From an uncultured Collinsella sp. (GTDB lineage: Bacteria > Actinomycetota > Coriobacteriia > Coriobacteriales > Coriobacteriaceae): a stretch of 64,000 bases of DNA. This document shows positions 34,596 through 43,807 of the stretch, piece after piece. The DNA is taken from positions 24,884-88,883 of the forward strand of contig CAUBVH010000008.1 in NCBI GenBank assembly GCA_958439425.1. The letters run 5' to 3'. Below the pieces are notes generated by a model that was given only the letters and a program-made list of their open reading frames with translations, did not search any database and was not told the origin of the DNA. Position 1 is the first letter of the stretch. Every line of letters starts with the position of its first letter. The position numbers were made by a program, and so were the translations under genes.

Positions 34596-35528
34596 ATGAT
34601 TTATACGCTCACTGCAAATCCCGCTATTGACTACAACATCTCCTGCGATGGCCTGTCCGCCAACACCGTCACTCGCACCCGTAACGCTGTCTACACCCCC
34701 AACGGCAAGGGTCTCAACGTCTCTTTTACGCTCGACCACTACGGCGTCGACACCACGATCCTGGGCTTCTTCGCCGGCTTCTCGGGAGAGTTTATCGTTA
34801 AGGGCGCCGAGGCCCTTGGCGTGCCCGTCAAGCCCGTATGGACTGACGGCATCACGCGTGTCAACGTGTTCCTCAACGCCGGTCCCGACACCGAGTACAA
34901 CATGGTCAATGCCGGTGCCGCCATCAACGCTGCCAACGAGCAGGAGATGTTTGAGCTCATCGATTCACTTGACGACATGACCTGCCTGGTCATTAGCGGC
35001 TCGCTGCCCCCCAACACCTCTGAGGGCTTCCTGGCCGAGGTGCTTCGCCGCGTTAAGGCAAAGGGCGCCGAGTTCGTGCTCGATATTTCGAGCCATCAGT
35101 TGGCCGACCTCATTGCTATGGAGCCGCTCCTCATTAAGCCTAACGACGACGAGCTGCTCGACATCTTTGGCATTAAGGTGAGCGGTGGCGACGACGAGTC
35201 TGTCAAGGGCGCGATGGCCGAACTGCATGCCAAGGGCGCCAAGAACGTGCTGTTGACCCTGGGTGGCGCCGGCGCGTACTTCTCCAACGGCGAGCACATC
35301 TGGTTTGCCAACCGTACCTTTGAGGTCAAGCTGCTGTCGACCGTTTGCGCCGGTGACTCTTCGCTGGCCGCCTTCCTGTCCGTGTGGCACGACGCTCCCG
35401 AGCGCGTCGAGGACGCCCTGCGCCTCTCGATGGCCACCGGCGCCAACGTGGTCGAGTGCCCGGGTCTGGGCGATTTTGCTAAGGTCGATGAGTATCAGAA
35501 GGGCATCGCCATCCGTCAGGTCTGCTAA
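34596..35528 (+). CDS. PfkB family kinase, probable 1-phosphofructokinase (copy 2)
   Basis: 310 residues, the same length as copy 1 and clearly related throughout: LTANPAIDYNI, PNGKGLNVSFTL, WTDGITRVNVF, VISGSLPP, LIKPNDDE and VCAGDSSLAAF with the catalytic Asp. ATG 34596 follows GAAAGGA. It has its own promoter region and terminator, so the two kinases can be expressed separately. Substrates may differ (for example fructose-1-phosphate versus tagatose-6-phosphate), which cannot be settled from sequence. Confidence 0.85.
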   Translation: MIYTLTANPAIDYNISCDGLSANTVTRTRNAVYTPNGKGLNVSFTLDHYGVDTTILGFFAGFSGEFIVKGAEALGVPVKPVWTDGITRVNVFLNAGPDTEYNMVNAGAAINAANEQEMFELIDSLDDMTCLVISGSLPPNTSEGFLAEVLRRVKAKGAEFVLDISSHQLADLIAMEPLLIKPNDDELLDIFGIKVSGGDDESVKGAMAELHAKGAKNVLLTLGGAGAYFSNGEHIWFANRTFEVKLLSTVCAGDSSLAAFLSVWHDAPERVEDALRLSMATGANVVECPGLGDFAKVDEYQKGIAIRQVC

Positions 35529-35562
35529 CGCAGCGCACGGACCTTGCATCTTTGCTTTGTAG

Positions 35563-35598
35563 AGCACCCGTCTCGGATTGCCGAGGCGGGTGCTTTTT
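35563..35598 (+). terminator. Rho-independent terminator after PfkB copy 2
   Basis: A 14-base stem, 35563-35576 with 35581-35594 (one G-U pair), tetraloop ATTG and a T-run. Confidence 0.92.
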
Positions 35599-35729
35599 CA
35601 TGTTTGTAGTCGATGCCTTGGGATCCAATCGTGCTTGAAGCGCGTTCGCGTGTGCGCCCGCTCTCATTTCTTGCTAGACTTCTTGGAAACCATCAATCGA
35701 TATGCCCGCAATTGCAGGAGGCCACAGGA

Positions 35730-37124
35730 ATGTGCAATGTTTCGCTCAACGCTACGCAGCCGTCAGGCGCCTCTCTGTGCGTGTTGCGAGCCCTCGAGGA
35801 TGCCGGTCTTGAGGCCTGGTACGTGGGCGGTTGGGTACGTGACGCCCTGATGGGACGTCCCAGCCACGATGTCGACATGTGCTGTAGCGGCCTGTGGCAG
35901 GAGTCCAAGGCGGCACTCGAGGCCGCCGGTATTGCCGTAGTTGAGTCGGGCATTAAATTTGGCGGCATTACGGCTATTTGCGATGGCGAGCGCATTGAGG
36001 TCACCACCTATCGCCTGGACGGCTTCTATACCGACGGTCGTCATCCTCAGAGTGTGGAGCGCGCCGCTTCGCTTGAGGATGATCTGGCGCGCCGCGACTT
36101 TACCGTCAATGCCATGGCGTGGCATCCCGAGCGCGGCCTTGTCGACCGCTACGATGGCCAGGGCGACCTAGACCGCAAGCTGATTCGCGCCGTCGGTGAT
36201 CCTAAGCGCCGCTTTAACGAGGATGCCCTGCGCATGTTGCGCGCGGTGCGCTTTGCCTGCCGCCTAGACTTTGTGATTGAGCCCGAGACCAAGTGTGCCC
36301 TTGCCGAGTGCGCGCCGCTGCTCGATGCCGTGGCGCGCGAGCGCGTGGGTATTGAGCTTGACGGCATCCTTTCGACCGGCCACGGGGGAGACGCCATGCT
36401 GCGCTACCCCGAGCTCATCTGCGCCGCCGTGCCCGAGTTGGCAGCGGGTCGCGGGTTTGATCAGCGCAGCGTCTATCATGCGTTTAACGTTTACGAGCAT
36501 ATCGCCCGTGTGCTGACGGTGGCGGGGGAGTTGGCGCTGTGCGACGGCTTTACACCCTCAATGAGCCTAATGTGGGCGGCGTTTTTGCACGACGTTTCCA
36601 AGCCCGATTGCTTTACGGTCGACCATGCGGGCGGCGGCCACTTTTACGGTCACCCCGAGCTCGGGGCCAAGAAGGCGCGCGCCATCATGGATCGCTTGGC
36701 GCTTTCGCACGACTTGGTCCGCGACGTGTGCCTGCTCATTAAGTACCACGACAAGCCGCTGCGCCCCGAGCGCTCCTGCTTGCTCAATATGATGCGCTTG
36801 CTTTCGGGCGAGGGCGTCGATACGCCGCGCCTGATGGACGAGCTTATGGACCTTAAGCGTGCCGACACGCTGGGCAAGGCGCCGTCGTGCTTCTATTACG
36901 TCGAGACGATCGAAGAGATGCGCTCACTCGCCCATGATTTGTTGGAGGCGGGGGAGCCCTATTCGCTCAAGATGCTTGCTATCAACGGCGGAGACTTGAT
37001 TCGTGCCGGTGTGAAGCCGGGGCCCGAGCTAGGCCAGCTACTCAACGCCGCCCTCGAAGCCGTTATCGAGGACAACATCCCCAACGATCGCGAAACCCTT
37101 TTGGTTCATCTCAACTTGAATTAG
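35730..37124 (+). CDS. cca: tRNA nucleotidyltransferase / poly(A) polymerase family (CCA-adding enzyme)
   Basis: Adds or repairs the 3' CCA of tRNAs. 464 residues from ATG 35730 behind AGGAGG. The class II nucleotidyltransferase core has WYVGGWVRDALMGRPSHDVDM (GG and DxD), RRDFTVNAMA and RFNEDALRMLRAVRFACRL. An HD domain follows (AAFLHDVSKP, FYGHPELGAKKA). An extended -10, TGC-TAGACT (35672-35680), lies upstream. Confidence 0.93.
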   Translation: MCNVSLNATQPSGASLCVLRALEDAGLEAWYVGGWVRDALMGRPSHDVDMCCSGLWQESKAALEAAGIAVVESGIKFGGITAICDGERIEVTTYRLDGFYTDGRHPQSVERAASLEDDLARRDFTVNAMAWHPERGLVDRYDGQGDLDRKLIRAVGDPKRRFNEDALRMLRAVRFACRLDFVIEPETKCALAECAPLLDAVARERVGIELDGILSTGHGGDAMLRYPELICAAVPELAAGRGFDQRSVYHAFNVYEHIARVLTVAGELALCDGFTPSMSLMWAAFLHDVSKPDCFTVDHAGGGHFYGHPELGAKKARAIMDRLALSHDLVRDVCLLIKYHDKPLRPERSCLLNMMRLLSGEGVDTPRLMDELMDLKRADTLGKAPSCFYYVETIEEMRSLAHDLLEAGEPYSLKMLAINGGDLIRAGVKPGPELGQLLNAALEAVIEDNIPNDRETLLVHLNLN

Positions 37125-37188
37125 CTAATTAGTTGACCTGCGCGTTCCATAACCTGTCGACAATTTTTCGGCAATTTGGAATTTCTTC

Positions 37189-37217
37189 TTGCGCTGATGT
37201 TTTTTGTCCCGTAATAT
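37189..37217 (+). promoter_or_regulatory. Promoter of the tRNA-Glu pair
   Basis: TTGCGC (37189-37194), 17-base spacer, TAATAT (37212-37217), 35 bases before the first tRNA. Confidence 0.65.
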
Positions 37218-37251
37218 ATTTCCTCGCAGCACGGCAGTGCAGATGTCATGT

Positions 37252-37328
37252 GGCCCGTTCGTCTAGCGGTTTAGGACGCCGCCCTCTCAAGGCGGAGATC
37301 ACCAGTTCGAATCTGGTACGGGCTACCA
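37252..37328 (+). tRNA. tRNA-Glu (anticodon CUC), copy 1
   Basis: A full cloverleaf: acceptor GGCCCGT pairs with ACGGGCT (first pair G-U), the anticodon stem CCGCC/GGCGG encloses loop CTCTCAA with anticodon CTC, and the T arm contains GTTCGAATC. The 3' CCA is encoded. Reads the GAG codon. Confidence 0.96.
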
Positions 37329-37350
37329 CTTCTTTTCTGCCGAGGCCTAT

Positions 37351-37427
37351 GGCCCGTTCGTCTAGCGGTTTAGGACGCCGCCCTCTCAAGGCGGAGATCA
37401 CCAGTTCGAATCTGGTACGGGCTACCA
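37351..37427 (+). tRNA. tRNA-Glu (anticodon CUC), copy 2
   Basis: Identical over all 77 bases to the copy at 37252, with encoded CCA, 22 bases further on in the same transcript. Confidence 0.96.
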
Positions 37428-37437
37428 CGCATCTGAT

Positions 37438-37469
37438 ACCCGGTCTTTCCACGGAAGGCCGGGTTTTTT
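37438..37469 (+). terminator. Terminator of the tRNA operon
   Basis: ACCCGG and CTTTCC (37438-37450) pair with GGAAG and CCGGGT (37453-37464) around a tiny loop; six T follow. Confidence 0.88.
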
Positions 37470-37577
37470 ATTATCAAACAACTGTCTGTCATTCCCGTTT
37501 GAACAAGAGCTTTGCGTTCTGCTTATGGCCCTTACGGGTACAATAACCAAGATATTTTGACTGTTAGAAGGAGTCTC

Positions 37578-38882
37578 ATGACGGAGTCCTCTCAGCATAC
37601 GTCCAAGCCCCAGGTCGAGGTTGAGGCCTCGGGCGGCGATGACAATAAGAGCGCACGCCGCGGCGCAATCTTTATCGGCGTTGTGCTGGTGGGTTATATC
37701 GTCTATCTGGTGGTAACCGGGCAGATGGGGCAGTTCTGGGCTGCTATGTCGAGCGTCCAGGCGCCCTGGCTCGTTGTCGCGTGTCTTTGCATGTTCATGT
37801 ATCTGTTCTTTGGCATTGTGGCCTATGCGATCGCCGTCTGGCTCGACCCCAATTCACCCGTCGGCATTCGCGATCTGATCTCGGTCGAGGCGAGTGGCAT
37901 TTTCTTTGGCAACCTGACGCCCATGATGATGGGCTCTACGCCTGCCCAGATCTACCGCTTGACCAAAGCGGGCCAAAATGTCGGCGAGGCCGGAGCCACG
38001 CAATTCACGCGCTTTATTGTGTATCAGTTTGGCCTCGTTGCCTGGGGCGCTATCCTATTGCTTGCTCGCATGCCGTTTTTTGCCGAGCGCTATGGCGACA
38101 TGACGCTGCTGTGCGTCTTTAGTTTTGGCGGTCACTGCTGCATCCTGCTCGGCATCTTCGCCGTCGCGCTCATGCCTAAGACCGTCACGCGCGTCGCCCA
38201 TTGCATCATCAATTGGCTCGAGCGCATAGGTGTCTCGGCCACCAAGATTGAGGGCTGGCGTACGTTTGTCGACGGCGAAATCTACTCTTTCTCCGAGAAG
38301 TTCAAGCTTTCAGCCGGCCACTTTTCGTCCATGCTGCTCACGGTGGTCATCACCATGTTGCAGCTCGCGTTTTTCTACCTCGTGCCGTATTTCCTGATGC
38401 TTGCCTTTGGCCACCACGAAGTCGACTTTTTCTCGGTCATGGCCGCGAGCGCCTTTGTTCAGCTCCTGAGCTCTGCTGTTCCCCTGCCCGGTGGCACCGG
38501 CGGTGCCGAGGGTGGCTTCGCGCTGTTCCTGGGTCATTTCTTTGGGTCGGCGTCGACCGCCGGTTATCTGCTGTGGCGCCTCATTACGTTTATCGCGCCG
38601 ACGATTTTGGCCGCGCCCCTGCTGGGTCTTAAGAGCGCTCACAACGAGAGTATCCACTCACGCTGGGATCGCGCGATGCGCAAGCTCGGACGATCGCCTC
38701 AGACGTCCTCTAAGCCTGCAAAGCCCCATCCTGTGAATGCGGTTACCGTGGATCCCAATCAGCATGCTCAGAAGGCTTCTGGGGCCGCCAAACCCTCGCA
38801 TAAGGCCTATGTGCGCCAGACAGGTGACGGCATTCGTGTGTCCCCGGCTGCTTTGAACAAAAAGAAGCTCCCTAAGGCGTAA
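37578..38882 (+). CDS. Lysylphosphatidylglycerol synthase-type flippase-like membrane protein (YbhN/UPF0104)
   Basis: 434 residues from ATG 37578 behind AAGGAG. After a polar N-terminus come seven or eight membrane helices with the family motifs NLTPMMMGSTPAQIYRL and PLPGGTGGAEGGFALF, matching the transmembrane part of MprF/AglD-like proteins. There is no C-terminal synthetase domain. A polar, basic tail of about 70 residues ends the protein. Such proteins are thought to move or modify membrane lipids; the substrate here is unknown. Confidence 0.85.
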   Translation: MTESSQHTSKPQVEVEASGGDDNKSARRGAIFIGVVLVGYIVYLVVTGQMGQFWAAMSSVQAPWLVVACLCMFMYLFFGIVAYAIAVWLDPNSPVGIRDLISVEASGIFFGNLTPMMMGSTPAQIYRLTKAGQNVGEAGATQFTRFIVYQFGLVAWGAILLLARMPFFAERYGDMTLLCVFSFGGHCCILLGIFAVALMPKTVTRVAHCIINWLERIGVSATKIEGWRTFVDGEIYSFSEKFKLSAGHFSSMLLTVVITMLQLAFFYLVPYFLMLAFGHHEVDFFSVMAASAFVQLLSSAVPLPGGTGGAEGGFALFLGHFFGSASTAGYLLWRLITFIAPTILAAPLLGLKSAHNESIHSRWDRAMRKLGRSPQTSSKPAKPHPVNAVTVDPNQHAQKASGAAKPSHKAYVRQTGDGIRVSPAALNKKKLPKA

Positions 38883-39000
38883 CAGTTGGTCGTGCGTTCT
38901 TCATGTTGCCGGGCTTTTTTGTGCCGGATGGGGGATAATCCTCTTACGTAGATTAACTCTCATCTGTTGATGAATGCTCACATTCCGAAGGGACACGTCC

Positions 39001-39612
39001 ATGGACACCAGCAAACCGCGCCTCGACCGCCGCATCGTTCGCAGCCGCAATGCCATCCTTTCTGCGTTTGAGCGCCTGCTGATGGATAAACCGCTTGCCG
39101 ATATTACCGTGAGTGCCATCGCGCGTGAGGCAAATGTCGATCGCAAGACCTTCTACGTGCACTTTGGCACGGTCGACGGCCTGCTCGATGCCATCGCCGC
39201 CGATGTGGTCGAGATGATCGTCGACTCGGTCGAAAAGACGCTTTCCACTATGGGCAGTGACCCCAACGAGCGCGCCCTTGGAGCGGCGGCCACCTTCTTT
39301 AAGACCATCAACGAGGCACTTTGCAATAACCTCGTGCTCAATCGCCAGCTGATTGAAAACATCCCGCTCGACGATTTTATGACGCGTTTGCGCGTGCCGC
39401 TCGAGCATGAGATTGCCGAGCGCGATCTGCTGCCCCAAGGTCTCAAGGACGAGATGTTCGACTACTATCTGGCGTTTTTGCTGTCGGGTATTATCGGAAT
39501 CTATCGCACATGGGCGCTGTCTGACGGCTCGGTTCCTATCGAGCGCGTCTCGGAGGTCGCCAACGACCTGACTCTCAATGGCCTGTCGAGTCTGGAATCT
39601 CGCTTGGATTAG
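39001..39612 (+). CDS. TetR/AcrR-family transcriptional regulator
   Basis: 203 residues with an N-terminal HTH, ITVSAIAREANVDRKTFYVHFGTVDGLL, typical of TetR regulators; the C-terminal ligand domain is not recognisable. ATG 39001 is favoured, with an AAGGGAC ribosome site. The target and ligand are unknown. It lies immediately before the transposase fragment and island edge, so a former target gene may have been separated from it. Confidence 0.85.
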   Translation: MDTSKPRLDRRIVRSRNAILSAFERLLMDKPLADITVSAIAREANVDRKTFYVHFGTVDGLLDAIAADVVEMIVDSVEKTLSTMGSDPNERALGAAATFFKTINEALCNNLVLNRQLIENIPLDDFMTRLRVPLEHEIAERDLLPQGLKDEMFDYYLAFLLSGIIGIYRTWALSDGSVPIERVSEVANDLTLNGLSSLESRLD

Positions 39613-39850
39613 GCGCAGGCTCGAGTTCGTGAGGCGCTTGTCGGGGTGCAGCCCGATCGATCAGGCGACGAGCATCCCGCCGAAGCAGTCGATGACCGGG
39701 CTCAGGTAGACCTTCTCGCCGCCCGGGAGCCTGAACTCGGTGATGTCGGTGAGCCACAGCAGGTTGGGCTCGTCGGCGTGGAAATTCCTGTTTACGAGGT
39801 TCTCCGGCGCCTTGTAGACCTCGCCGGCGTAGGAGCTGTAGCCTGAGGAT
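39613..39850 (-). mobile_element. IS3-family transposase fragment (integrase core), nonfunctional
   Basis: The minus strand encodes a piece of an IS3/IS150-type OrfB integrase core: NRNFHADEPNLLWLTDITEF, then LPGGEKVYLSPVIDCFGGML with a D-T-D/ViD pattern. A TGA at 39661-39663 stands where family members have Trp (VAW), after which the same frame continues SIGLHPDKRLTNSSLR. Both ends of the gene are missing: one side abuts tetR and the other the ABC ATPase gene. No terminal repeats are identified. It marks the left edge of the cobalamin island. Confidence 0.8.
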
Positions 39851-39869
39851 CCTTAAAAGAAAGTCCAGT

Positions 39870-41186
39870 TTATCCTTTCCACCCCAATTGGGAATCCTCC
39901 GATGCGCCTTCGCACGCTCGCATGACCTCGATACCGTGCGAGCGTGCGAACTCGACGAGCTCTGCGTTGCGGGCGTTTATGGTGCCGAAGGCGGCGGGAC
40001 ACACGATAAGGCGCGCGCAGTGGACGAGGAGCTCTTTGGCGCGGGCTATGGTTCTATCCCCGATCGGCTCGAAGGCGCGCTCGGCCACGCATTCCGCCGC
40101 CAGGTCGCGCGCGAGCTCGCAGTCGATGTCCCCTTCGTGCAGAACGCCCGTGTAGAACGCCTTGCCCTGCCGGATGAGCTGGCGAAACACAGCCGACCCC
40201 GTACCTGCGCCGGCGATGACGAACGTGTGCGCATCGCCGTGCGGGCGTCCAATTTCCACGCTGCCGAAGCGCTCGTTGAAGGTGCCATGTTGAAGGCCGT
40301 AGAGCTCGCCAATCGTCTCGCGCGTGAATATGTCCTCGGGTGCGCCGGCGCGGAAGACCCGGCCGTCCTTCACGCAAATCACCTTGTCGGCGCTTTTCTG
40401 CGCGAGCTCGAGTTCGTGGATGGACATGATGACAGCCACATTCCGCGATTTCGCAAGGTGGCGAAGTATTCGCAGCAGGTCGATCTGGTAGCGGATATCG
40501 AGATACGACGTGGGCTCGTCGAGCACGAGCACACGCGGATCCTGCGCGATGGCGCGTGCGAGCATGACGCGCTGGCGTTGCCCGTCGCTTATCTGCATAA
40601 AGTCGCGCTCGGCGAGCTCTTCCATATGTGCGGTTTTCATGGCCTCGTCGACCCGACTATGGTCGTTAGGCGAGAGTGCGCCCATTCGCCCGGTGTAGGG
40701 ATGTCTTCCCGCCTCTACGATATCGCGGCAGGTGAGGAGCTCGGTCCGGGGGCGATCTGTCAGCATAACGGCAAGGTTCCTTGCGAACTCCGCCGTCTTC
40801 CATCGGGAAATCTCCCGCCCGTCGAGCTCGACCGCGCCGGCAAGCGGTGCCAGATGGCGTGTGATGGTTTTCAAGATGGTCGACTTGCCCGAGCCGTTCG
40901 GCCCGATGAGCGCCACGACATCGCCCGCGCGAACCTCCAGATCGACGCCTTCGACTACGACCTTCTTGTCGTAGCCCGCCGACAGGTCGCTTATGCGGAA
41001 AAGCGGCGCTCCGTCAGCCTGCGTTTCGACCGTAGTTTCGAGGTTCGGCTCCGCTCGGAGGAGGCGTTCCGGGCGCAGTTCCGCACGAGCCGAAAGTGCC
41101 TTCTGGCGCTTTCGTGCGAGCTCAGGACTGTCTAAGCATGGAATGTCCCCTCCGAGCGTTTTGGGCCGCGGCACGAATTCCCCCAT
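39870..41186 (-). CDS. FecE/BtuD-type ABC transporter ATPase with C-terminal extension
   Basis: Energises import through the adjacent FecCD permease. 438 residues: an N-terminal lead of about 60, then the ATPase with Walker A IGPNGSGKSTILK, signature ISDGQRQRVMLARAIA, Walker B VLVLDEPTSYLD and switch His in IMSIHELELA. About 145 extra residues follow, containing TFVIAGAGTGSAVFRQLI and VLHEGDIDCELA; similar extensions occur in some archaeal and anaerobe corrinoid or iron transporters (recalled, not checked). It starts directly after the permease stop, behind GGTGAGG. Last gene of the riboswitch-controlled unit. Confidence 0.88.
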   Translation of the reverse strand: MGEFVPRPKTLGGDIPCLDSPELARKRQKALSARAELRPERLLRAEPNLETTVETQADGAPLFRISDLSAGYDKKVVVEGVDLEVRAGDVVALIGPNGSGKSTILKTITRHLAPLAGAVELDGREISRWKTAEFARNLAVMLTDRPRTELLTCRDIVEAGRHPYTGRMGALSPNDHSRVDEAMKTAHMEELAERDFMQISDGQRQRVMLARAIAQDPRVLVLDEPTSYLDIRYQIDLLRILRHLAKSRNVAVIMSIHELELAQKSADKVICVKDGRVFRAGAPEDIFTRETIGELYGLQHGTFNERFGSVEIGRPHGDAHTFVIAGAGTGSAVFRQLIRQGKAFYTGVLHEGDIDCELARDLAAECVAERAFEPIGDRTIARAKELLVHCARLIVCPAAFGTINARNAELVEFARSHGIEVMRACEGASEDSQLGWKG

Positions 41187-42227
41187 CTACCTCACCCGCT
41201 TCTTCAACATGAGCGCGATAACCACCGGAGCGCCGAAGATGGCGGTGACGGCGCTGATGGAAAGCTCGACGGGAGAGAACAGCGTGCGCGCGATCAAATC
41301 GCAGCCCGCGCAGAAGATGGCGCCTCCCAAGAAGCACGCAGGAATCACGCGGATGGGCTTCGACGACTTTAGCGCCGACTTCACGAGATGCGGAACCGCG
41401 ATGCCTACGAACGACACCGGACCAGCGAACGCGGTCACGCAGGCGGAGAGCATGCTCGCTAGAAGGACGAGCACCACGCGGAAGCGTTCGACGTTCACGC
41501 CGACGCTTTTCGCGTAGGCTTCTCCCAGCTGGAAGGCGGAAAGGGGCTTCGATATCGCGAATACGCATGCGCTCACGGTGATCACCACGACCGCGATGAC
41601 CGCGATGTCGTCCCAGCTCGAACCCGAGAAGCTACCCAAAGACCAGTTGTGCAGGTTCACGATGGACTGGTCGTCGGCGAAGGCGATGAGGAAGTTCGTC
41701 GCCGCCGAGCAGATGTATCCCACCATGACGCCCGCCACGATGAGCATGGCCATGGAACTTATGCGCCGTGCGATGAGGAGCACGAAGCCGATGGTGATAA
41801 GCGAGCCCAGAAACGCTGCGGCCACCATGGCCGGCGAGGACATGGCCTGGTTCGCGCCTAGAAGTACGATCATCGTAAGCGCGACGACGAACTTTGCGCC
41901 CGAGGAGACGCCCAAGATGAACGGGTCGGCGATGGGGTTGTTGAAAAACGTCTGCAGCAGGAACCCGGAAAGCGAAAGTGCCCCGCCGAGAAGCACGGCT
42001 GAAAGCACGCGCGGCAGGCGAATCTCCCAGATGACCTGACTTTCCATGGAATTGGCCGCGCCGCCCGAAAGGATGCCGGGGATGTGGTCTGCGGGCACGA
42101 GCACGCTCCCGATGCACAGGTTGGCCCCGACGAGCACGATGAGGGCAACAGCGAGCAGCGCCGTCACGACGCGACACTGCGCGGCGCGCCCCGATTCGTC
42201 GTATGCCATGGAAAGCCGGCTTCTCAT
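41187..42227 (-). CDS. FecCD-family ABC transporter permease (iron/corrinoid type)
   Basis: 346 residues with about ten membrane helices and the family block LGGALSLSGFLLQTFFNNPIADPFILGVSSGA. FecCD permeases import cobalamin, siderophores or haem. The cobalamin riboswitch upstream of the unit argues for a corrinoid. It begins four bases after the substrate-binding protein stop and abuts the ATPase gene. Confidence 0.9.
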   Translation of the reverse strand: MRSRLSMAYDESGRAAQCRVVTALLAVALIVLVGANLCIGSVLVPADHIPGILSGGAANSMESQVIWEIRLPRVLSAVLLGGALSLSGFLLQTFFNNPIADPFILGVSSGAKFVVALTMIVLLGANQAMSSPAMVAAAFLGSLITIGFVLLIARRISSMAMLIVAGVMVGYICSAATNFLIAFADDQSIVNLHNWSLGSFSGSSWDDIAVIAVVVITVSACVFAISKPLSAFQLGEAYAKSVGVNVERFRVVLVLLASMLSACVTAFAGPVSFVGIAVPHLVKSALKSSKPIRVIPACFLGGAIFCAGCDLIARTLFSPVELSISAVTAIFGAPVVIALMLKKRVR

Positions 42228-42231
42228 GGCG

Positions 42232-43803
42232 CTAACCGAGCTTCCTCAGATAATGGAAGTCGCTCGCGTCATCGCCGGTGAACGCCCCGTGCAGCTCGTC
42301 GATAATGTCGGCGGTAGAAGTCATCTGCTGGTACATGTCGGCGCTTGTGACCCAGACGTTGCCGTTCTTCACGGCTTTGAACTGCGACAATAGCGCGTTT
42401 TTGCCTACGAAGTCGTTCAAGGTGGCAACCGATTCGTCGATGGTGCCGTTGTAGACGATGATGTCGGCATCCTTCGCTGTCGCGTAGAAGCGCTCCATTT
42501 CGAGCGTTACTGACGAACCTGACGTCGACGCCGTCTGCGCGTCATCGAGCGCGTAGCTGCCGCCTGCAAGCTCGATCATCTGCGCCACGTAGTCGCCCGC
42601 CCGCCGCGTGACGGCGGCCCCGTTCGAGTTAATGTAGAAATACGCCACGGTTTTACCTGACGACGCGAGCCCCGACGTTTGCTCGACGCGGGCCTTCTGC
42701 TCGTTGAACAGGTGCGTGGCCTCGTCTTCCTTGTCGAACAGGACGCCGAAAAGCTTAATCCACTCGACGCGCCCGAGTGCTTCGGGCTCGCTCGACGACT
42801 GTTCGGTGAGCACGACGAGCCCGAGCTTCTGCAGCTTTTCCTTCACATCGGGCGTGTGGTTGATCATGGTGTTCTCGATGGCGAGCGTGCAGCCCGAGGC
42901 CGATATTCGCTCGTAGTCGGGCGCGCTGTACTTGCCGCCGTAGGCGATCGCCCCACTTCCGAGCGCGCTTTTGAAGCCCGCGACCGAGCAATCGTCGGCT
43001 TTCGTGCCCGACATTAAGATATTGTCGTTCGCATCGAGCGCGTCGACCAGGCACATCGTCGCCGACGACACGAGGTACACCTTGTCGGCGGGGCGCCTTA
43101 TGACCGCGATGTCGGAGCTCAACCCATCAGGTACCTTCGCATCTTGCGGCACCACGAGGAAGCGCTCCCCGTTCGAAATGCAGATAAGCCGCAGGCCGCC
43201 TTCGTACTCGTCGACAGTGAAGTGCTTGGCGTATTCAAGCTGAAGCGCCCCCGTCGGCTCCCAGCCGCAGCCCAAATCGGCGTTGTGGAAGTCGGCCGCG
43301 GCGCTTGAAGCCGTTCCCGCAGGGGAGCCGCCGCTTGTATCGTCGCCCGATTTCTCCTTCATGGTGGATGAGTCGAAGTAGAGCGTGTAGTCGATGGTGT
43401 GCGGCGTCGACATGGCGACGGTCTCGGCCGACACGGCGATGTCCTCGTCGAGCGTGACGGGTATCTCGAACGTGGAGTTGCCGCCGTCGTTTACGGGCGC
43501 GTAGTCCACGCCGTCGACGGTCATCTTGTCGTAGTTCGAACTCGACCAGGTGATGGTCGCGGTGTAGGTGTCGCCATCCTTCACAATTGTGGTGGGTGAG
43601 GCGATGCTTGCGCGCCCTGACCCACCGGAAAGTGAGACGCTCACAGTGTATTCCTGAGAGCCCGCCGTGCCACCGGTCGCGTTCGGGCTCGCACTGCACC
43701 CCGCGAAGGGAAGCGCGAGCAGGGCGACGAGAACGCAGGCGATCGCGCGCGCTGCGATGTTTCGGCGCTTCCTGCTTTCCCCCTTGGGAAGAATCGACCG
43801 CAT
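42232..43803 (-). CDS. Substrate-binding lipoprotein with an extra N-terminal domain
   Basis: 523 residues with a basic N-terminus, membrane segment and lipobox LPFAGC (lipid-anchored Cys near 36). Residues about 50-150 form a beta-rich domain (VSVSLSGGSGRASIASPT..., FEIPVTLDEDIAVSAETV) that resembles the neighbouring small lipoprotein. Residues about 170-523 are a BtuF/FepB-type binding domain, with IAYGGKYSAPDYERI and VAYFYINSNG. It would capture a corrinoid or related tetrapyrrole outside the cell for the FecCD transporter. Translation starts four bases after the small lipoprotein stop. Confidence 0.83.
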   Translation of the reverse strand: MRSILPKGESRKRRNIAARAIACVLVALLALPFAGCSASPNATGGTAGSQEYTVSVSLSGGSGRASIASPTTIVKDGDTYTATITWSSSNYDKMTVDGVDYAPVNDGGNSTFEIPVTLDEDIAVSAETVAMSTPHTIDYTLYFDSSTMKEKSGDDTSGGSPAGTASSAAADFHNADLGCGWEPTGALQLEYAKHFTVDEYEGGLRLICISNGERFLVVPQDAKVPDGLSSDIAVIRRPADKVYLVSSATMCLVDALDANDNILMSGTKADDCSVAGFKSALGSGAIAYGGKYSAPDYERISASGCTLAIENTMINHTPDVKEKLQKLGLVVLTEQSSSEPEALGRVEWIKLFGVLFDKEDEATHLFNEQKARVEQTSGLASSGKTVAYFYINSNGAAVTRRAGDYVAQMIELAGGSYALDDAQTASTSGSSVTLEMERFYATAKDADIIVYNGTIDESVATLNDFVGKNALLSQFKAVKNGNVWVTSADMYQQMTSTADIIDELHGAFTGDDASDFHYLRKLG

Positions 43804-43807
43804 GGCG

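Noticed and set aside
37133..37546. Frame with a repeated peptide (RSSSGLGRRPLKAEITSSNL)
   Set aside because: The repeat is the translation of two identical tRNA-Glu genes, not a protein.
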